Positions 27,685 through 36,968 of a stretch of DNA of 64,000 bases are shown here, in pieces. The notes below the pieces were generated by a model. It was not told the DNA's origin. It made no database searches and was given only the letters and a program-made list of their open reading frames with translations. The position numbers and the translations under genes were made by a program. The stretch is taken from the NCBI RefSeq assembly GCF_900474295.1, contig NZ_UCOB01000012.1, positions 1-64,000 on the forward strand, read 5' to 3'. The DNA comes from Synechococcus sp. UW140. GTDB lineage: Bacteria > Cyanobacteriota > Cyanobacteriia > PCC-6307 > Cyanobiaceae. Each line of letters begins with the position of its first letter. Within the stretch, counting starts at the first letter, position 1.

Positions 27685-29033
27685 GCGGTCACCATGACGG
27701 CATGCAAACGCTGAGGACGATGCACTGGGATCGGCGACTTCGGATGACGTTGATCGCCGCTGCTCTGGCCGGATCCTCGCTGCTGGCAATCGGTTGTCGA
27801 CCCCAGCCGCGAGCAGACCAACCACTCCAGCTGTGGACATTGCAACTGGCGCCGAAATTCAATGCCTATATGGATGGCGTGATCAAGGCCTGGACGTCCG
27901 ATCACCCCGATGCGCCGGTGCGTTGGACTGATCTGCCGTGGGGTTCGGTGGAGCGCAAGCTGCTGGCGGCTGTATTTGCTCGGACAGCGCCTGATGTCGT
28001 GAATCTCAATCCTCCTTTCGCGGCCAATCTCGCCAGCAAAGGGGGACTCACTGACCTCACCCCGTTGTTACCGGAGGGTGCTGCAGATCGCTATCTGCCA
28101 TCTGTGTGGAGAGCGGCTCGCGATCCCCAGGCAGGACAGATCGCGGTGCCTTGGTATCTCACAGTGCGGCTGAATCTCGTCAACCAGGGTTTGTTGCAGC
28201 AGGCGGGGCTCAAGCAACCGCCGCAGCGTTGGCAGGATGTGCCCGCTTTCGCCCGCGCGATTCGAGAGACAACCGGGCGCTATGCCCTGTTTGTCACCGT
28301 GGTTCCGGATGACTCTGCCGAGTTACTCGAATCGCTTGTGCAGATGGGAGTGACCTTGCTGGATGATCGGCAACGCGCCGCCTTTGCAACGCCGGAGGGG
28401 AGGCAGGCCTTTGCCTTCTGGGTGGATCTCTACCGCCAGGGGCTGCTACCCCGTGAAGTCGTCAGTCAGGGCCAAAGCCGCGCTGTTGAGCTTTATCAAA
28501 GTGGCGCATTGGCGTTGTTGGCCAAGGGTCCGGAGTTCTTGCGCAGCATTCAGACCAACGCACCCCAGGTGGCCGCTGCGACGAGAGCTCATCCACCCCT
28601 TACCGGAGCTGATGGCACTGCCAATGTGGCCCTGATGACTCTGGCGGTTCCCCGCCAGAGTGCCCGGCCCCGTGAGGCCCTGGCCCTGGCGCTTTTCCTT
28701 ACCAATGGGCCCAATCAGGCCCGTTTTGTGCAGGAGGCTCCAGTGTTGCCGTCGTCGCTGGAGGCCCTTGCTCAGGTGCGCGCTCAGTTGGAGGCGGCCC
28801 GTCCGGAGGGTTCTCAGCAGGCCCAGTTGCGTGAAGCTCGCCTGTTATCTCTCGCCACTCTGGAGCGGGCTCGGGTGCTGGTGCCGTCTTCGCCAGGGAT
28901 CAAGCGCCTGCAGAGCATCATCTACACCCAGTTGCAGCGGGCGATGTTGGGCCAGATTAGTAGTGATCAGGCCGTGGAACAGGCTGCGCTGGAATGGAAT
29001 CGCTACGCCGAAGCCCGCTGGCCAGAACATTAA
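27681..29033 (+). CDS. Extracellular solute-binding lipoprotein (sugar ABC transporter type)
   Basis: About 450 residues. ATG 27681 overlaps the mreD stop (ATGA); ATGs at 27702 and 27720 are possible. The N-terminus carries a lipobox (LLAIGC), so it is a periplasmic lipoprotein. The rest fits family 1 solute-binding proteins: VRWTDLPWGSVERKLLAAVFARTAPDVVNLNP, IAVPWYLTVRLNLVNQGLLQQAG, and GRQAFAFWVDLYRQG. The family binds sugars, glucosylglycerol or similar solutes for ABC import. No permease or ATPase gene is next to it; instead it is coupled to mreBCD and followed by rpaB. Confidence 0.85.
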   Translation: MSGHHDGMQTLRTMHWDRRLRMTLIAAALAGSSLLAIGCRPQPRADQPLQLWTLQLAPKFNAYMDGVIKAWTSDHPDAPVRWTDLPWGSVERKLLAAVFARTAPDVVNLNPPFAANLASKGGLTDLTPLLPEGAADRYLPSVWRAARDPQAGQIAVPWYLTVRLNLVNQGLLQQAGLKQPPQRWQDVPAFARAIRETTGRYALFVTVVPDDSAELLESLVQMGVTLLDDRQRAAFATPEGRQAFAFWVDLYRQGLLPREVVSQGQSRAVELYQSGALALLAKGPEFLRSIQTNAPQVAAATRAHPPLTGADGTANVALMTLAVPRQSARPREALALALFLTNGPNQARFVQEAPVLPSSLEALAQVRAQLEAARPEGSQQAQLREARLLSLATLERARVLVPSSPGIKRLQSIIYTQLQRAMLGQISSDQAVEQAALEWNRYAEARWPEH

Positions 29034-29124
29034 GAGAACCGAAAGTCTGACGGTCTCTCGGCGATTACTCCCGGTTTTGTCTTCGCGGAAGGGTAGGGTT
29101 GCGATTCTTCATGGCGGCGGTCGC

Positions 29125-29937
29125 ATGGCCGAGAGCGGGTCCTCCAACCCGAAAAGCAGCGAAGCAGCGAAATCCCACGCTCCTGAATCGCCGCAAGCCA
29201 CGATCCTTGTGGTCGACGACGAGCCCGCGGTTCGTCGCGTCCTGGTGATGCGTCTCCAGTTAGCGGGTTATCGAGTGATCTGCGCCGAAGACGGCGAGCA
29301 GGCCCTGGAGATGTTCCACAACGAGTCGCCAGATTTGGTGGTGCTCGACGTGATGCTGCCCAAGATGGATGGCTTTGCGGTTTGCCGGCGTCTGCGAGCC
29401 GAGTCTTGTGTGCCGATCATCTTTCTCTCAGCTCTTGAAGCGATATCTGAGCGCGTAGCTGGTCTTGACCTTGGCGCCGACGACTATCTGCCCAAACCTT
29501 TCAGTCCCAAGGAGCTCGAAGCTCGAATTGCCTGCATCCTGCGCCGGGTCGGACGCGGTTCGGCCACAGCAGAGCCCCGGGAAATTCCTGTGGGCCAGGG
29601 CGTGCTCCGGGTGGGTGATCTGGTTGTTGACACCAATCGCCGCCAGGTCAGTCGCGGCAGTGATCGCATCTCGCTCACCTATACAGAATTCAGCCTGTTG
29701 GAGCTGCTGTTTCGCGAGCCTGGCAGGGTTGTTCCCAGGGCTGAGATTCTGGAGCAGCTCTGGGGTTATCCGCCTCGTCGGGCGGCAGATCTCCGCGTTG
29801 TTGACGTCTACGTCGCCCGTTTGCGCGGCAAGCTTGAGCCTGATCCGCGCAATCCCGAACTGATTCTCACGGTTCGAGGCATTGGCTATGCCTCCCAACG
29901 CATGGGTGAACTGCCTCAGGTTGCCGTCAACGCCTAG
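29125..29937 (+). CDS. rpaB: OmpR-type response regulator RpaB
   Basis: 270 residues: a receiver domain with the acidic pocket in VVDDEP, phospho-Asp in [13 protein letters not shown] and the conserved Lys in [15 protein letters not shown], followed by a winged-helix DNA-binding domain ([13 protein letters not shown] ... [14 protein letters not shown] ... GIGYAS). The near-invariant stretch [19 protein letters not shown] identifies RpaB, the essential cyanobacterial regulator of photosystem I and high-light genes that binds HLR1 sites. ATG 29125 is used because upstream in-frame sequence overlaps the previous gene. Its kinase partner is not in the window. Confidence 0.93.
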   Translation: MAESGSSNPKSSEAAKSHAPESPQATILVVDDEPAVRRVLVMRLQLAGYRVICAEDGEQALEMFHNESPDLVVLDVMLPKMDGFAVCRRLRAESCVPIIFLSALEAISERVAGLDLGADDYLPKPFSPKELEARIACILRRVGRGSATAEPREIPVGQGVLRVGDLVVDTNRRQVSRGSDRISLTYTEFSLLELLFREPGRVVPRAEILEQLWGYPPRRAADLRVVDVYVARLRGKLEPDPRNPELILTVRGIGYASQRMGELPQVAVNA

Positions 29938-29996
29938 CGATTGTCTTCGCTTGGGCCCCTGCTCGGGCAGGATGGCGCCCGACTGACTGCTTCGTT

Positions 29997-31496
29997 GTGT
30001 CCGATCTGCGCGAGACCCGTCTTGAGAAGGCGAATGCCCTACGCGAGATGGGTCAGGGGCCCTATGCCCTGCGCTTTGCACCCAGCCATCGCACCATTCA
30101 GTTGCAGAAGGATCACGCGGATCTCCCCAAAGGAGAAGAGCGTGCGGTTGAGGTGGCTGTCGCCGGTCGGGTGATGACCCGAAGGGTGATGGGCAAGTTG
30201 GCCTTTTTCACCCTCGCCGATGAAACCGGAACGATCCAGCTTTTCCTAGAGAAATCATCCCTTGGCGATGCTTTTGCTCAGATCACCAGCTTGGTGGATG
30301 CTGGTGATCTGATCGGTGTGGAGGGCATCTTGCGCCGCACTGATCGGGGTGAGCTTTCGGTGAAGGTGAGCGGCTGGCAGATGCTCACCAAGGCGCTGCA
30401 GCCCCTGCCGGACAAGTGGCATGGCCTGGCGGATGTGGAGAAGCGTTACCGCCAGCGTTATCTCGATTTGATCGTCAGCCCCCAGTCGCGTGAAACCTTT
30501 CGGCGACGTGCCCTGCTGGTGAGCGGCATCCGGCGTTGGCTGGATGAGCGATCGTTTCTGGAGATCGAAACGCCGGTGTTGCAGTCGGAGGCGGGTGGTG
30601 CGGATGCACGCCCCTTCATCACTCACCACAACACGCTTGATCTTCCCCTTTACCTCCGCATCGCCACTGAGCTGCATCTCAAGCGACTGGTCGTGGGTGG
30701 CTTCGAGCGCGTTTACGAACTCGGGCGCATCTTTCGCAATGAGGGAGTTAGCACGCGTCACAACCCTGAATTCACCACGGTGGAGGTGTATCAGGCCTAT
30801 GCCGATTACAACGACATGATCGAGCTCACCGAGGCGATGATCGCCTCGGTGTGTGAGCAGGTGTGCGGAGACACCAAGATCAACTACCAGGGCACGGAAA
30901 TCGACCTCACTCCGCCTTGGCGCCGCGCCACCATGCATGAGTTGGTGCAGCAGGCCACGGGGCTCGATTTCAACACCTTTTCCGACCGGGCTGCGGCCGC
31001 AGCGGCAATGGAATCGATCGGCTTGGTTGTGCCTGAGCAGGCCGACACTGTCGGAAGGCTGCTGAATGAGGCATTTGAGCAGAAGGTGGAAGCGACGCTG
31101 ATCCAACCCACCTTTGTGACGGACTATCCGATCGAGATCTCTCCGCTTGCGCGCAAGCACCGCAGCAAGCCTGGTTTGGTGGAGCGTTTTGAGCTTTTCA
31201 TTGTTGGTCGTGAAACGGCCAATGCATTCAGTGAGTTGACCGATCCACTGGATCAGCGTGAACGTTTGGAGGCCCAGCAAGCGCGCAAGGCGGCTGGAGA
31301 TCTGGAAGCCCAGGGCCTGGATGAGGACTTTGTGAATGCGCTTGAGATCGGCATGCCCCCCACCGGAGGCCTGGGGATCGGGATTGATCGCCTCGTGATG
31401 TTGCTCACGGATAGCCCCTCGATTCGGGATGTGATCGCCTTCCCTCTGCTTCGTCCGGAGAGCCGTACTGACGTTTCATCCCCTCAGCATGGATAA
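29997..31496 (+). CDS. lysS: Lysyl-tRNA synthetase (class II)
   Basis: 499 residues from a GTG start. An N-terminal OB-fold anticodon-binding domain ([24 protein letters not shown]) precedes the class II catalytic core: motif 1 around [21 protein letters not shown], motif 2 [15 protein letters not shown], motif 3 [14 protein letters not shown]. Charges tRNA-Lys. Follows rpaB by 59 bases. Confidence 0.97.
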   Translation: MSDLRETRLEKANALREMGQGPYALRFAPSHRTIQLQKDHADLPKGEERAVEVAVAGRVMTRRVMGKLAFFTLADETGTIQLFLEKSSLGDAFAQITSLVDAGDLIGVEGILRRTDRGELSVKVSGWQMLTKALQPLPDKWHGLADVEKRYRQRYLDLIVSPQSRETFRRRALLVSGIRRWLDERSFLEIETPVLQSEAGGADARPFITHHNTLDLPLYLRIATELHLKRLVVGGFERVYELGRIFRNEGVSTRHNPEFTTVEVYQAYADYNDMIELTEAMIASVCEQVCGDTKINYQGTEIDLTPPWRRATMHELVQQATGLDFNTFSDRAAAAAAMESIGLVVPEQADTVGRLLNEAFEQKVEATLIQPTFVTDYPIEISPLARKHRSKPGLVERFELFIVGRETANAFSELTDPLDQRERLEAQQARKAAGDLEAQGLDEDFVNALEIGMPPTGGLGIGIDRLVMLLTDSPSIRDVIAFPLLRPESRTDVSSPQHG

Positions 31497-31525
31497 TTAA
31501 GGTTCAGTGGCAGGGTCCTCTTCCA

Positions 31526-31789
31526 ATGAGTGGTGAGCGCGTAGGTTTCCGCTTCAAGCACGCCGATGCGGTGGTCAAGCGCAATCCCCAGGGGCGGTCG
31601 CGCCGGGGTTGGGTGATGGAGCCGGTTGAGCAGACCACCAGTCGTGGCACCAAGATGCCCGCCTATCGCATCCGCTGGCGCGATAGCGAGCGCCCTGAGA
31701 TCGTGCTTCAGCACATGCTGATTGCCGATCCGGATCCCACTCCGCCGCCCGAGAATGTGAGCCTCGAGCCCCCCGCTCCCAAGGCCTGA
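31526..31789 (+). CDS. Small conserved-looking hypothetical protein (87 aa)
   Basis: No membrane helix or signal. A basic, SH3-like N-terminal part (GERVGFRFKHADAVVKRNPQGRSRRGWV) and a Pro-rich acidic tail. I do not recognise a named family; the style is that of short cyanobacterial conserved proteins. Thirty bases after lysS on the same strand, so probably in its transcription unit, and 7 bases from the convergent egt operon. Confidence 0.7.
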   Translation: MSGERVGFRFKHADAVVKRNPQGRSRRGWVMEPVEQTTSRGTKMPAYRIRWRDSERPEIVLQHMLIADPDPTPPPENVSLEPPAPKA

Positions 31790-31795
31790 GCACGG

Positions 31796-32281
31796 TCAGG
31801 TGAGGCCGTTCTTACGCCTCAGCTCCGCGAGTTCTTGTTCCGCTTCAAACAATGCCCAGTCCTCATTGAGTGATCGATCAGGGCTGGCTTTTTGATCGTC
31901 GGCCCTCAGTTGGCTGAGTTGGTGTTCCACCGTTCGGAAGTTGGCTCCAAGCGTATCCAGTTCACCCCAGAGCTCACGGCCCTGTGCCATCAGGGTCTGA
32001 ACGTGTTGATCGGCTCGCTCTGCTAGGGGCTGGGCTCCGGCATCACGGGCTCTTTGGCTGCGTGCGTTCCAGTCACGAACGTCGCTGGCCAGGGCTAAAA
32101 GTTGGCGGCGCAGGTCTCTTGCTTGATCCTGAAGTTGTTTGAGGCGGGTCTGCAGGCCACGCTGGCGGTCCTGCAGATGTTGCTGCTGCAGTAAGACGTT
32201 CTGGTGAGGATTGGCGCGCAGAAAGGCATCCAATCGTTGCTCGAGGCTGCGCTCGAGTTCATCAAGCCAGGAGGGTGCCAT
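31796..32281 (-). CDS. Coiled-coil protein of the egt operon (hercynine metabolism protein type)
   Basis: 161 residues, mostly alpha-helical coiled coil rich in Gln, Leu and Arg (about 25-105), starting MAPSWLDELERSLEQRLDAF. It matches what I recall of the cyanobacterial TIGR04376-like protein found with EgtB/EgtD. The molecular role is not known. Its ATG overlaps the stop of the preceding small gene (ATGA), and it is the last gene of a four-gene leftward operon. Confidence 0.7.
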   Translation of the reverse strand: MAPSWLDELERSLEQRLDAFLRANPHQNVLLQQQHLQDRQRGLQTRLKQLQDQARDLRRQLLALASDVRDWNARSQRARDAGAQPLAERADQHVQTLMAQGRELWGELDTLGANFRTVEHQLSQLRADDQKASPDRSLNEDWALFEAEQELAELRRKNGLT

Positions 32282-32526
32282 CAGTCGACGGAGTCGGGGC
32301 TGGCGTCGGGGGCTCGTGTGATCAGCGGTGCTTCGATCTCCTGCCGCAGTGGGGTGATTGCTGCATCACGGGAGCGCAGCAGCAACTGGGTCAGTCGGGC
32401 GACAGAGCCTTCACCCAGTTCCAGTCCGCCCAGGCGTTCAAACGCCTGGGCATAAAGGAGCTCAAGGTCTTCGATCAGCGTCTCGCGTTGGCTCCGGATC
32501 GTTTGGCGCTGTTCTTCTCTGCTCAT
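32281..32526 (-). CDS. Small protein of the egt operon (hercynine metabolism small protein type)
   Basis: 81 residues, helical and charged, starting MSREEQRQTIRSQRETLIEDLE. Resembles the small partner protein of cyanobacterial EgtB/EgtD clusters (TIGR04375-like, from memory). Function unknown. Four bases after egtD and overlapping the next gene, so co-translated with both. Confidence 0.68.
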   Translation of the reverse strand: MSREEQRQTIRSQRETLIEDLELLYAQAFERLGGLELGEGSVARLTQLLLRSRDAAITPLRQEIEAPLITRAPDASPDSVD

Positions 32527-32530
32527 AACG

Positions 32531-33538
32531 TCATTCTGCTGCTGTCAGCAGATACAAGGACAGGCTTTCGTCCGGATCATGCCAGCGATCCAGCATGCGC
32601 CAACCTGCTGCAGCCGTCAGCGTCTTGGTCATGGCGGGGTTGTACTTCAGGCTGTATTCGGTCACCAAGGGTTCCCTGGCCCTGAACGACCAGGATTGGT
32701 TGGCAATGGTCACACTCTGTTCACAGCGGCTCACCAAGGCCATTTCGACCCGATTGTGTTCCGGTTGCCATTGAGCTCGGTAGATGAACTGGTCGGGTTG
32801 GAAGTCTGCGTTGAGGTCGCGATTGAGGCGATGCAGGAGGTTGCGGGCGAAGGCGGCGGATACTCCCGCTGCATCGTCGTACGCCGCTTCCACGATCGAG
32901 GCTGGTTTGGGGTGATCGAGGCCCAGCAGCAGTGGACCGCCGTCCAGGATGTGGCGAAAGCGGGTGAGCAGTTGCACAGCCTCTGTGCGGTTGAAATTGC
33001 CGAGGGAACTGCCCGGGAAAAAGCCGAGTCTGCGTTGGTTGTTGAGGAGCGGATCGGGGGGAAGCGCCTTGAGTTGGCTGTGGTCGCAGCAGATCCCGAG
33101 CATTGGAACCTGGGGGTGGAGCTGCTGCAGGGCCTGAGTCGCCTGGCTGAGATGGTTGGCGCTGATGTCGAGGGCGACATAGGCCGCTGGTTGAAGGGCC
33201 GTGAGCAGGGGGCCCACCTTGCGGGCGCTGCCCGCACCGAATTCCACAATCACGCCGGGTCCAAGGGCTGCGGCAATCGCATCCGCGTGCTGTTCAAGCA
33301 GAGCGATTTCCGTCCGAGTGAGTCGGTATTCGGGCTGTTCACAGATCTGGTCAAACAGCCGGGATCCTTCCGCGTCGTAAAGGAGCCAGGCCGGTAGTTG
33401 CTTGGGGTGGCAGCCCAATCCCGCCTGCACCAGCTTCAGCATGTCGGTGGCGGGGGGATGCAGGTCGATCAGCGTGATCGGTGCTGTTGTGAGGGCGTTC
33501 GTCGCCTTCGTGCTGCCACAAGTAGCGGAGCTGGTCAT
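32531..33538 (-). CDS. egtD: L-histidine N-alpha-methyltransferase EgtD
   Basis: Trimethylates histidine to hercynine with S-adenosylmethionine, the first step of ergothioneine synthesis. 335 residues (family about 320). SAM site VEFGAGSARKVGPLL, plus FDQICEQPEYRLTRTEIALL and FFPGSSLGNF, which are typical of EgtD. Two bases downstream of egtB in the same operon. Fits the ergothioneine-type gene pair known from cyanobacteria. Confidence 0.93.
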   Translation of the reverse strand: MTSSATCGSTKATNALTTAPITLIDLHPPATDMLKLVQAGLGCHPKQLPAWLLYDAEGSRLFDQICEQPEYRLTRTEIALLEQHADAIAAALGPGVIVEFGAGSARKVGPLLTALQPAAYVALDISANHLSQATQALQQLHPQVPMLGICCDHSQLKALPPDPLLNNQRRLGFFPGSSLGNFNRTEAVQLLTRFRHILDGGPLLLGLDHPKPASIVEAAYDDAAGVSAAFARNLLHRLNRDLNADFQPDQFIYRAQWQPEHNRVEMALVSRCEQSVTIANQSWSFRAREPLVTEYSLKYNPAMTKTLTAAAGWRMLDRWHDPDESLSLYLLTAAE

Positions 33539-33540
33539 GG

Positions 33541-34743
33541 TTATCGGGCGAGGCGAATGCCAGCTGCCATCCAGCGGCTCGCCGGGGCAAAGAAATTGCG
33601 ATAGGTCAGACGGGCATGGCTCGCTGGGGTGAGCTGGCTACTGCCGCGAAGCACGAATTGGGAGGTCATGAATTTGCCGTTGTATTCCCCCACTGCACCT
33701 GCTGCTGGTTGAAAGCCGGGATAGGGACGATATGGGCTGGATGTCCATTGCCAGAGCGTGTCGTGGCTTTCTTCCAGGGCATCTCCATGACTGTGGGCCG
33801 CTATTTCCCATTCCGCTTCGCTGGCAAGCCGCAAGCCAGCCCAGCGGGCGAAGGCATCCGCTTCAAACCAGCTGAGATGGCGGACCGGTTGGTGGGGATC
33901 CAGCGGTCGGCGACCAGCGAGGGTGAATTCTGAGCTCCAGGCTGTGTCGGGGTGGTCCTGGCGCCAGTAGCGGGGCGCTTGCCAGCCACGCTGCTGGCAG
34001 ACCGCCCAGCCCTCACTCATCCAGAGTTCAGGTCGTCTATAGCCGTCATCGGCAATGAAGTGTTGGTAGGCCTCGTTGCGCACCAGCTGGCTGGAGATCG
34101 CGAACGGTTCCAGCCAGACACGATGACGGGGGGCCTCATTGTCGAAATGGAAGCCCTTAGGTTCGATTGCGTCGCAGCTGGCACCGATTTCGACTAGTCC
34201 ACCTGGATGCTCGAGCCAGCGGCACGGCCTTGAGCTGGTGGCTGATGCAGGTGCCCAGCAGGGGTTGTAGCTGGGTTCCAGGGGCTGACGGCTGAAGCCG
34301 TCGAGCAGATCCATCAGCAGCAGTTCTTGATGTTGTTGTTCGTGCTGCAACCCGAGTTCGATCAGCTCGCAGTAACGAGGATCGTCTCCCTGGTTGAGAA
34401 GTGCTTCAAGGGACGCATTCACCCGCTGGCGCCAGCGGCTGATGTCCTTCATCGGTGGTCGGCTGAGTAAACCGCGATCAGGCCGGGGTTGACGCGGTCC
34501 GACGGTCTCGTAATAGGAATTGAACAGATACCCCCAGCGCGGATCCGCACTGCGGTGCTCCGGCTGGAACGGTTTCAGGACGAAGGTCTCGAAGAACCAT
34601 GTTGTGTGCGCCAAGTGCCATTTGGGTGGACTGGCATCTGCCATTCCTTGCAGGCAGAGATCCTCTGGCTCCAAGGGGGCGATCAGTGCTTCGCTCTGAT
34701 GGCGCACCGTCAGCAACCGTTGCAGCAGGGTGCTGGAGGGCAT
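33541..34743 (-). CDS. egtB: EgtB-type iron-dependent hercynine oxygenase / sulfoxide synthase
   Basis: 400 residues: an N-terminal DinB-like helical domain and a C-terminal formylglycine-generating-enzyme-like domain. Iron ligands are visible as the motif H-x3-H-x-E at 134-140 (HEQQHQE) and an upstream His in KWHLAHTTWFFE (about 43-46). The C-terminal part has HLSWFEADAFARWAGLRLASEAEWE, typical of the FGE fold. It joins hercynine to cysteine (or gamma-Glu-Cys) as a sulfoxide; which thiol cannot be read here. First gene of the leftward operon egtB-egtD-small-coiled coil. Confidence 0.93.
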   Translation of the reverse strand: MPSSTLLQRLLTVRHQSEALIAPLEPEDLCLQGMADASPPKWHLAHTTWFFETFVLKPFQPEHRSADPRWGYLFNSYYETVGPRQPRPDRGLLSRPPMKDISRWRQRVNASLEALLNQGDDPRYCELIELGLQHEQQHQELLLMDLLDGFSRQPLEPSYNPCWAPASATSSRPCRWLEHPGGLVEIGASCDAIEPKGFHFDNEAPRHRVWLEPFAISSQLVRNEAYQHFIADDGYRRPELWMSEGWAVCQQRGWQAPRYWRQDHPDTAWSSEFTLAGRRPLDPHQPVRHLSWFEADAFARWAGLRLASEAEWEIAAHSHGDALEESHDTLWQWTSSPYRPYPGFQPAAGAVGEYNGKFMTSQFVLRGSSQLTPASHARLTYRNFFAPASRWMAAGIRLAR

Positions 34744-34858
34744 GGACTGAGGTGTGTTGGGGCAGACCCTAGGGAGATCTAGCCAGCCCTGCAGACACCC
34801 ACAGATGGCGGTGAACCCATGACACTGCCCCTAGCATCGGCCCACTGCTTGGGAGGCG

Positions 34859-36925
34859 ATGGTGATCGGGTCTGTGCTCGCGGAGCGCTACCGCATCGAT
34901 CAGCAGCTCACGTCGGTTGATGCGGCCGATCACCCCACACCACAGGGTCTGCTTTGGCGAGGTGCCGATCTCTTGGCTGCAGAAGCACCTGTGGCCTTGC
35001 GGCAGTTGTTGTCGCTCTCCTCCCAGCAGCGATTCCGCCAGCTCTGGCCAGCGATGCAACAAGTTCTGCATCCCCAGATCCCTCGTTTCGGTGGCTTGCT
35101 CGAAGAGGGAGGTTCCCTCTGGCTCGTGCGTGAGTGGCAGCAGGGAACTACCTTCGATCACATTCAGAAGCAACGCGCAGACCGTCAACTGGTGTTCGGT
35201 CCTGGTGAAGTGCTGCTGTTGCTGAGGCAGCTACTTCCAGCTCTTGCGGTCCTCCATGCCACGGATCTGGTGCATGGTGATATCAATCCCAGCAACCTGC
35301 TGCGTCGGGATCAGGACGGCATGCCAGTGCTGCTCGATTTTGGTCTGCTGCAGAGCCAGCGAGACCAGCCAATGTCTGGAGCAACGGCTGCTTTTGCACC
35401 CCAGGCCCAGGGCCGCGGCGAGCCTGCAGCGGCCTGGATGGATTTGCACGCCCTTGGGGTCACGGCCTTGGCTTTGCTCACTGGTCGTAGGCCTGAGGAG
35501 CTGCTGGATCCCGTTGGTCAGGCCTGGAGCATTCCCGATGGTCTCGCTTTGGATTCGAACTTTCGCGAGGTTTTACATCGCCTGTTGAGCGAGCGTTCGG
35601 GTGAGCGCTTCGAGCAAGCGACAGAAGCTCTGCGGGCTCTGCAGGCGGTCGTGATGCCCGAGTCCACCGGGCCAATCGCGCGGGCTGAGCGCACCTTGGT
35701 GTTGGCTCCAGCCACTGTGCCGGAGCGCGATAGGCCTGTCACATCACCTGATCTGCCGCGGTTGGATCGAGGCACGCCTGAGGAAGACCGTGATTCGTCA
35801 GTTGCAGCAGCCCCTGATGGGGGCCGGCGTGCCCGCCCCCGTGAGCATGAACGTCAGCAGGCGGCCGAAGGTCGGCTCTGGCCTGTGGTGGCGGCTTTGC
35901 TTCTGTCGGCAGTGGTGGGAACGGCGATCGGCTGGTTTCTGCTGACCCGGGGCACGACACCTGGTGCCGCTCCCTCCACCGATCGGGATCTGATCGGTCG
36001 GGCACCGCAGGCCAGTCTTCCGCCTGCGGAAGTGGATCAGCGCCAGCAGCTGCTCAGTCGTCTTCGGGCTTTGCAGGTGGATCGCAGTTGGTTCTTGAAG
36101 TTGGTGGATGACAGCCTGCTGGCTCGCTATCCCGAGCGCAACGGTCGTCTGCCTGGGGATGCCCTTGAGGATGCGCCGCTGCGTCGCGTCTGGAATGAGT
36201 TGGCGGAGGAATGGCTGGCCAGAGTCGAGCAGTTGCCCCCTGTTCTGCGGGCTCGCCTTGGACGCCTTAAGGCGGTTGACTGGCGCAAGCAGCGAGATCT
36301 GCTCACTGAGCAGGGGGTGGATGCCCAGGTGGTGGAGCAGTTGGTGACGGCTTCGGCACAGAATCTCCTGCCCGGGGTGGCGATCGGAACCAAGCCCCCA
36401 GAGCCCTATCGCCAGTTGTGGTTTGCCGCGGCGATGCGCAGTCTCGATAATGTGCGCATCGAAACCCTCACGGCCCGGCCACGGCAGCCCACTGTGCTCT
36501 CCAGCCGAGTGAAGGCCGGGGGAGCTCGGTTGATCTCGATCAAGGTGCCGAAGGGCCGACGGTTAGTGCTGGGCATTAACGGCACGCCGCTGATGCAGAT
36601 GACTGTGTATGGAGCCAATGGTGATGTGGCAGCGCAACGGGGCCCGCTTCGGGTGGTGACGCTCCCGCCGGATGCGGGATCGCCCGTTCAGGTGCTGGTG
36701 ACCAATGAAGGGGTGTCATCCGGTGTGCTCACCCTTTCTTGTCGTGCGGATTGGCCTGCGCCCAAACCCTTGCCGGCTGTCGATCCTGATCCCATTCCTG
36801 ATTCAGCTACCGGTGTTAGCGGCAGCATCGATGCGGCGCCTCAAGCTCCGGGCCCGCGTCCTGCCGTAGCTCCACCGGTTGATCCCGTTGAGCCTGCTCC
36901 TCCCGTCGACACGACTCAGCCTTGA
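34859..36925 (+). CDS. Membrane-anchored Ser/Thr protein kinase-like protein, degenerate
   Basis: 688 residues. An N-terminal kinase-like domain (about 8-270), a basic/acidic linker, one membrane helix (about 340-362) and a long outer domain ending in a Pro-rich tail. Catalytic-loop Asp141 (HGDINPSN) and DFG Asp160 are kept and Asn146 is kept, but the HRD Arg is Gly, the catalytic-loop Lys is Asn, the glycine-rich loop is not recognisable, the beta-3 Lys is Arg48, and the APE region reads FAPQAQG. It may be a pseudokinase or an atypical kinase. The extracytoplasmic part has a beta-rich stretch (ISIKVPKGRRLVLGING). Divergent from egtB across 115 bases. Confidence 0.82.
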   Translation: MVIGSVLAERYRIDQQLTSVDAADHPTPQGLLWRGADLLAAEAPVALRQLLSLSSQQRFRQLWPAMQQVLHPQIPRFGGLLEEGGSLWLVREWQQGTTFDHIQKQRADRQLVFGPGEVLLLLRQLLPALAVLHATDLVHGDINPSNLLRRDQDGMPVLLDFGLLQSQRDQPMSGATAAFAPQAQGRGEPAAAWMDLHALGVTALALLTGRRPEELLDPVGQAWSIPDGLALDSNFREVLHRLLSERSGERFEQATEALRALQAVVMPESTGPIARAERTLVLAPATVPERDRPVTSPDLPRLDRGTPEEDRDSSVAAAPDGGRRARPREHERQQAAEGRLWPVVAALLLSAVVGTAIGWFLLTRGTTPGAAPSTDRDLIGRAPQASLPPAEVDQRQQLLSRLRALQVDRSWFLKLVDDSLLARYPERNGRLPGDALEDAPLRRVWNELAEEWLARVEQLPPVLRARLGRLKAVDWRKQRDLLTEQGVDAQVVEQLVTASAQNLLPGVAIGTKPPEPYRQLWFAAAMRSLDNVRIETLTARPRQPTVLSSRVKAGGARLISIKVPKGRRLVLGINGTPLMQMTVYGANGDVAAQRGPLRVVTLPPDAGSPVQVLVTNEGVSSGVLTLSCRADWPAPKPLPAVDPDPIPDSATGVSGSIDAAPQAPGPRPAVAPPVDPVEPAPPVDTTQP

Positions 36926-36968
36926 GAAAGGGCGGGGGAGCACTATTTCGTGTGATGAATGGGTTGAA

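Noticed and set aside
28660-29124. Upstream extension of the response regulator frame
   Set aside because: It overlaps the solute-binding protein gene and reads Arg/Pro/Cys-rich non-protein sequence; RpaB starts well at 29125.
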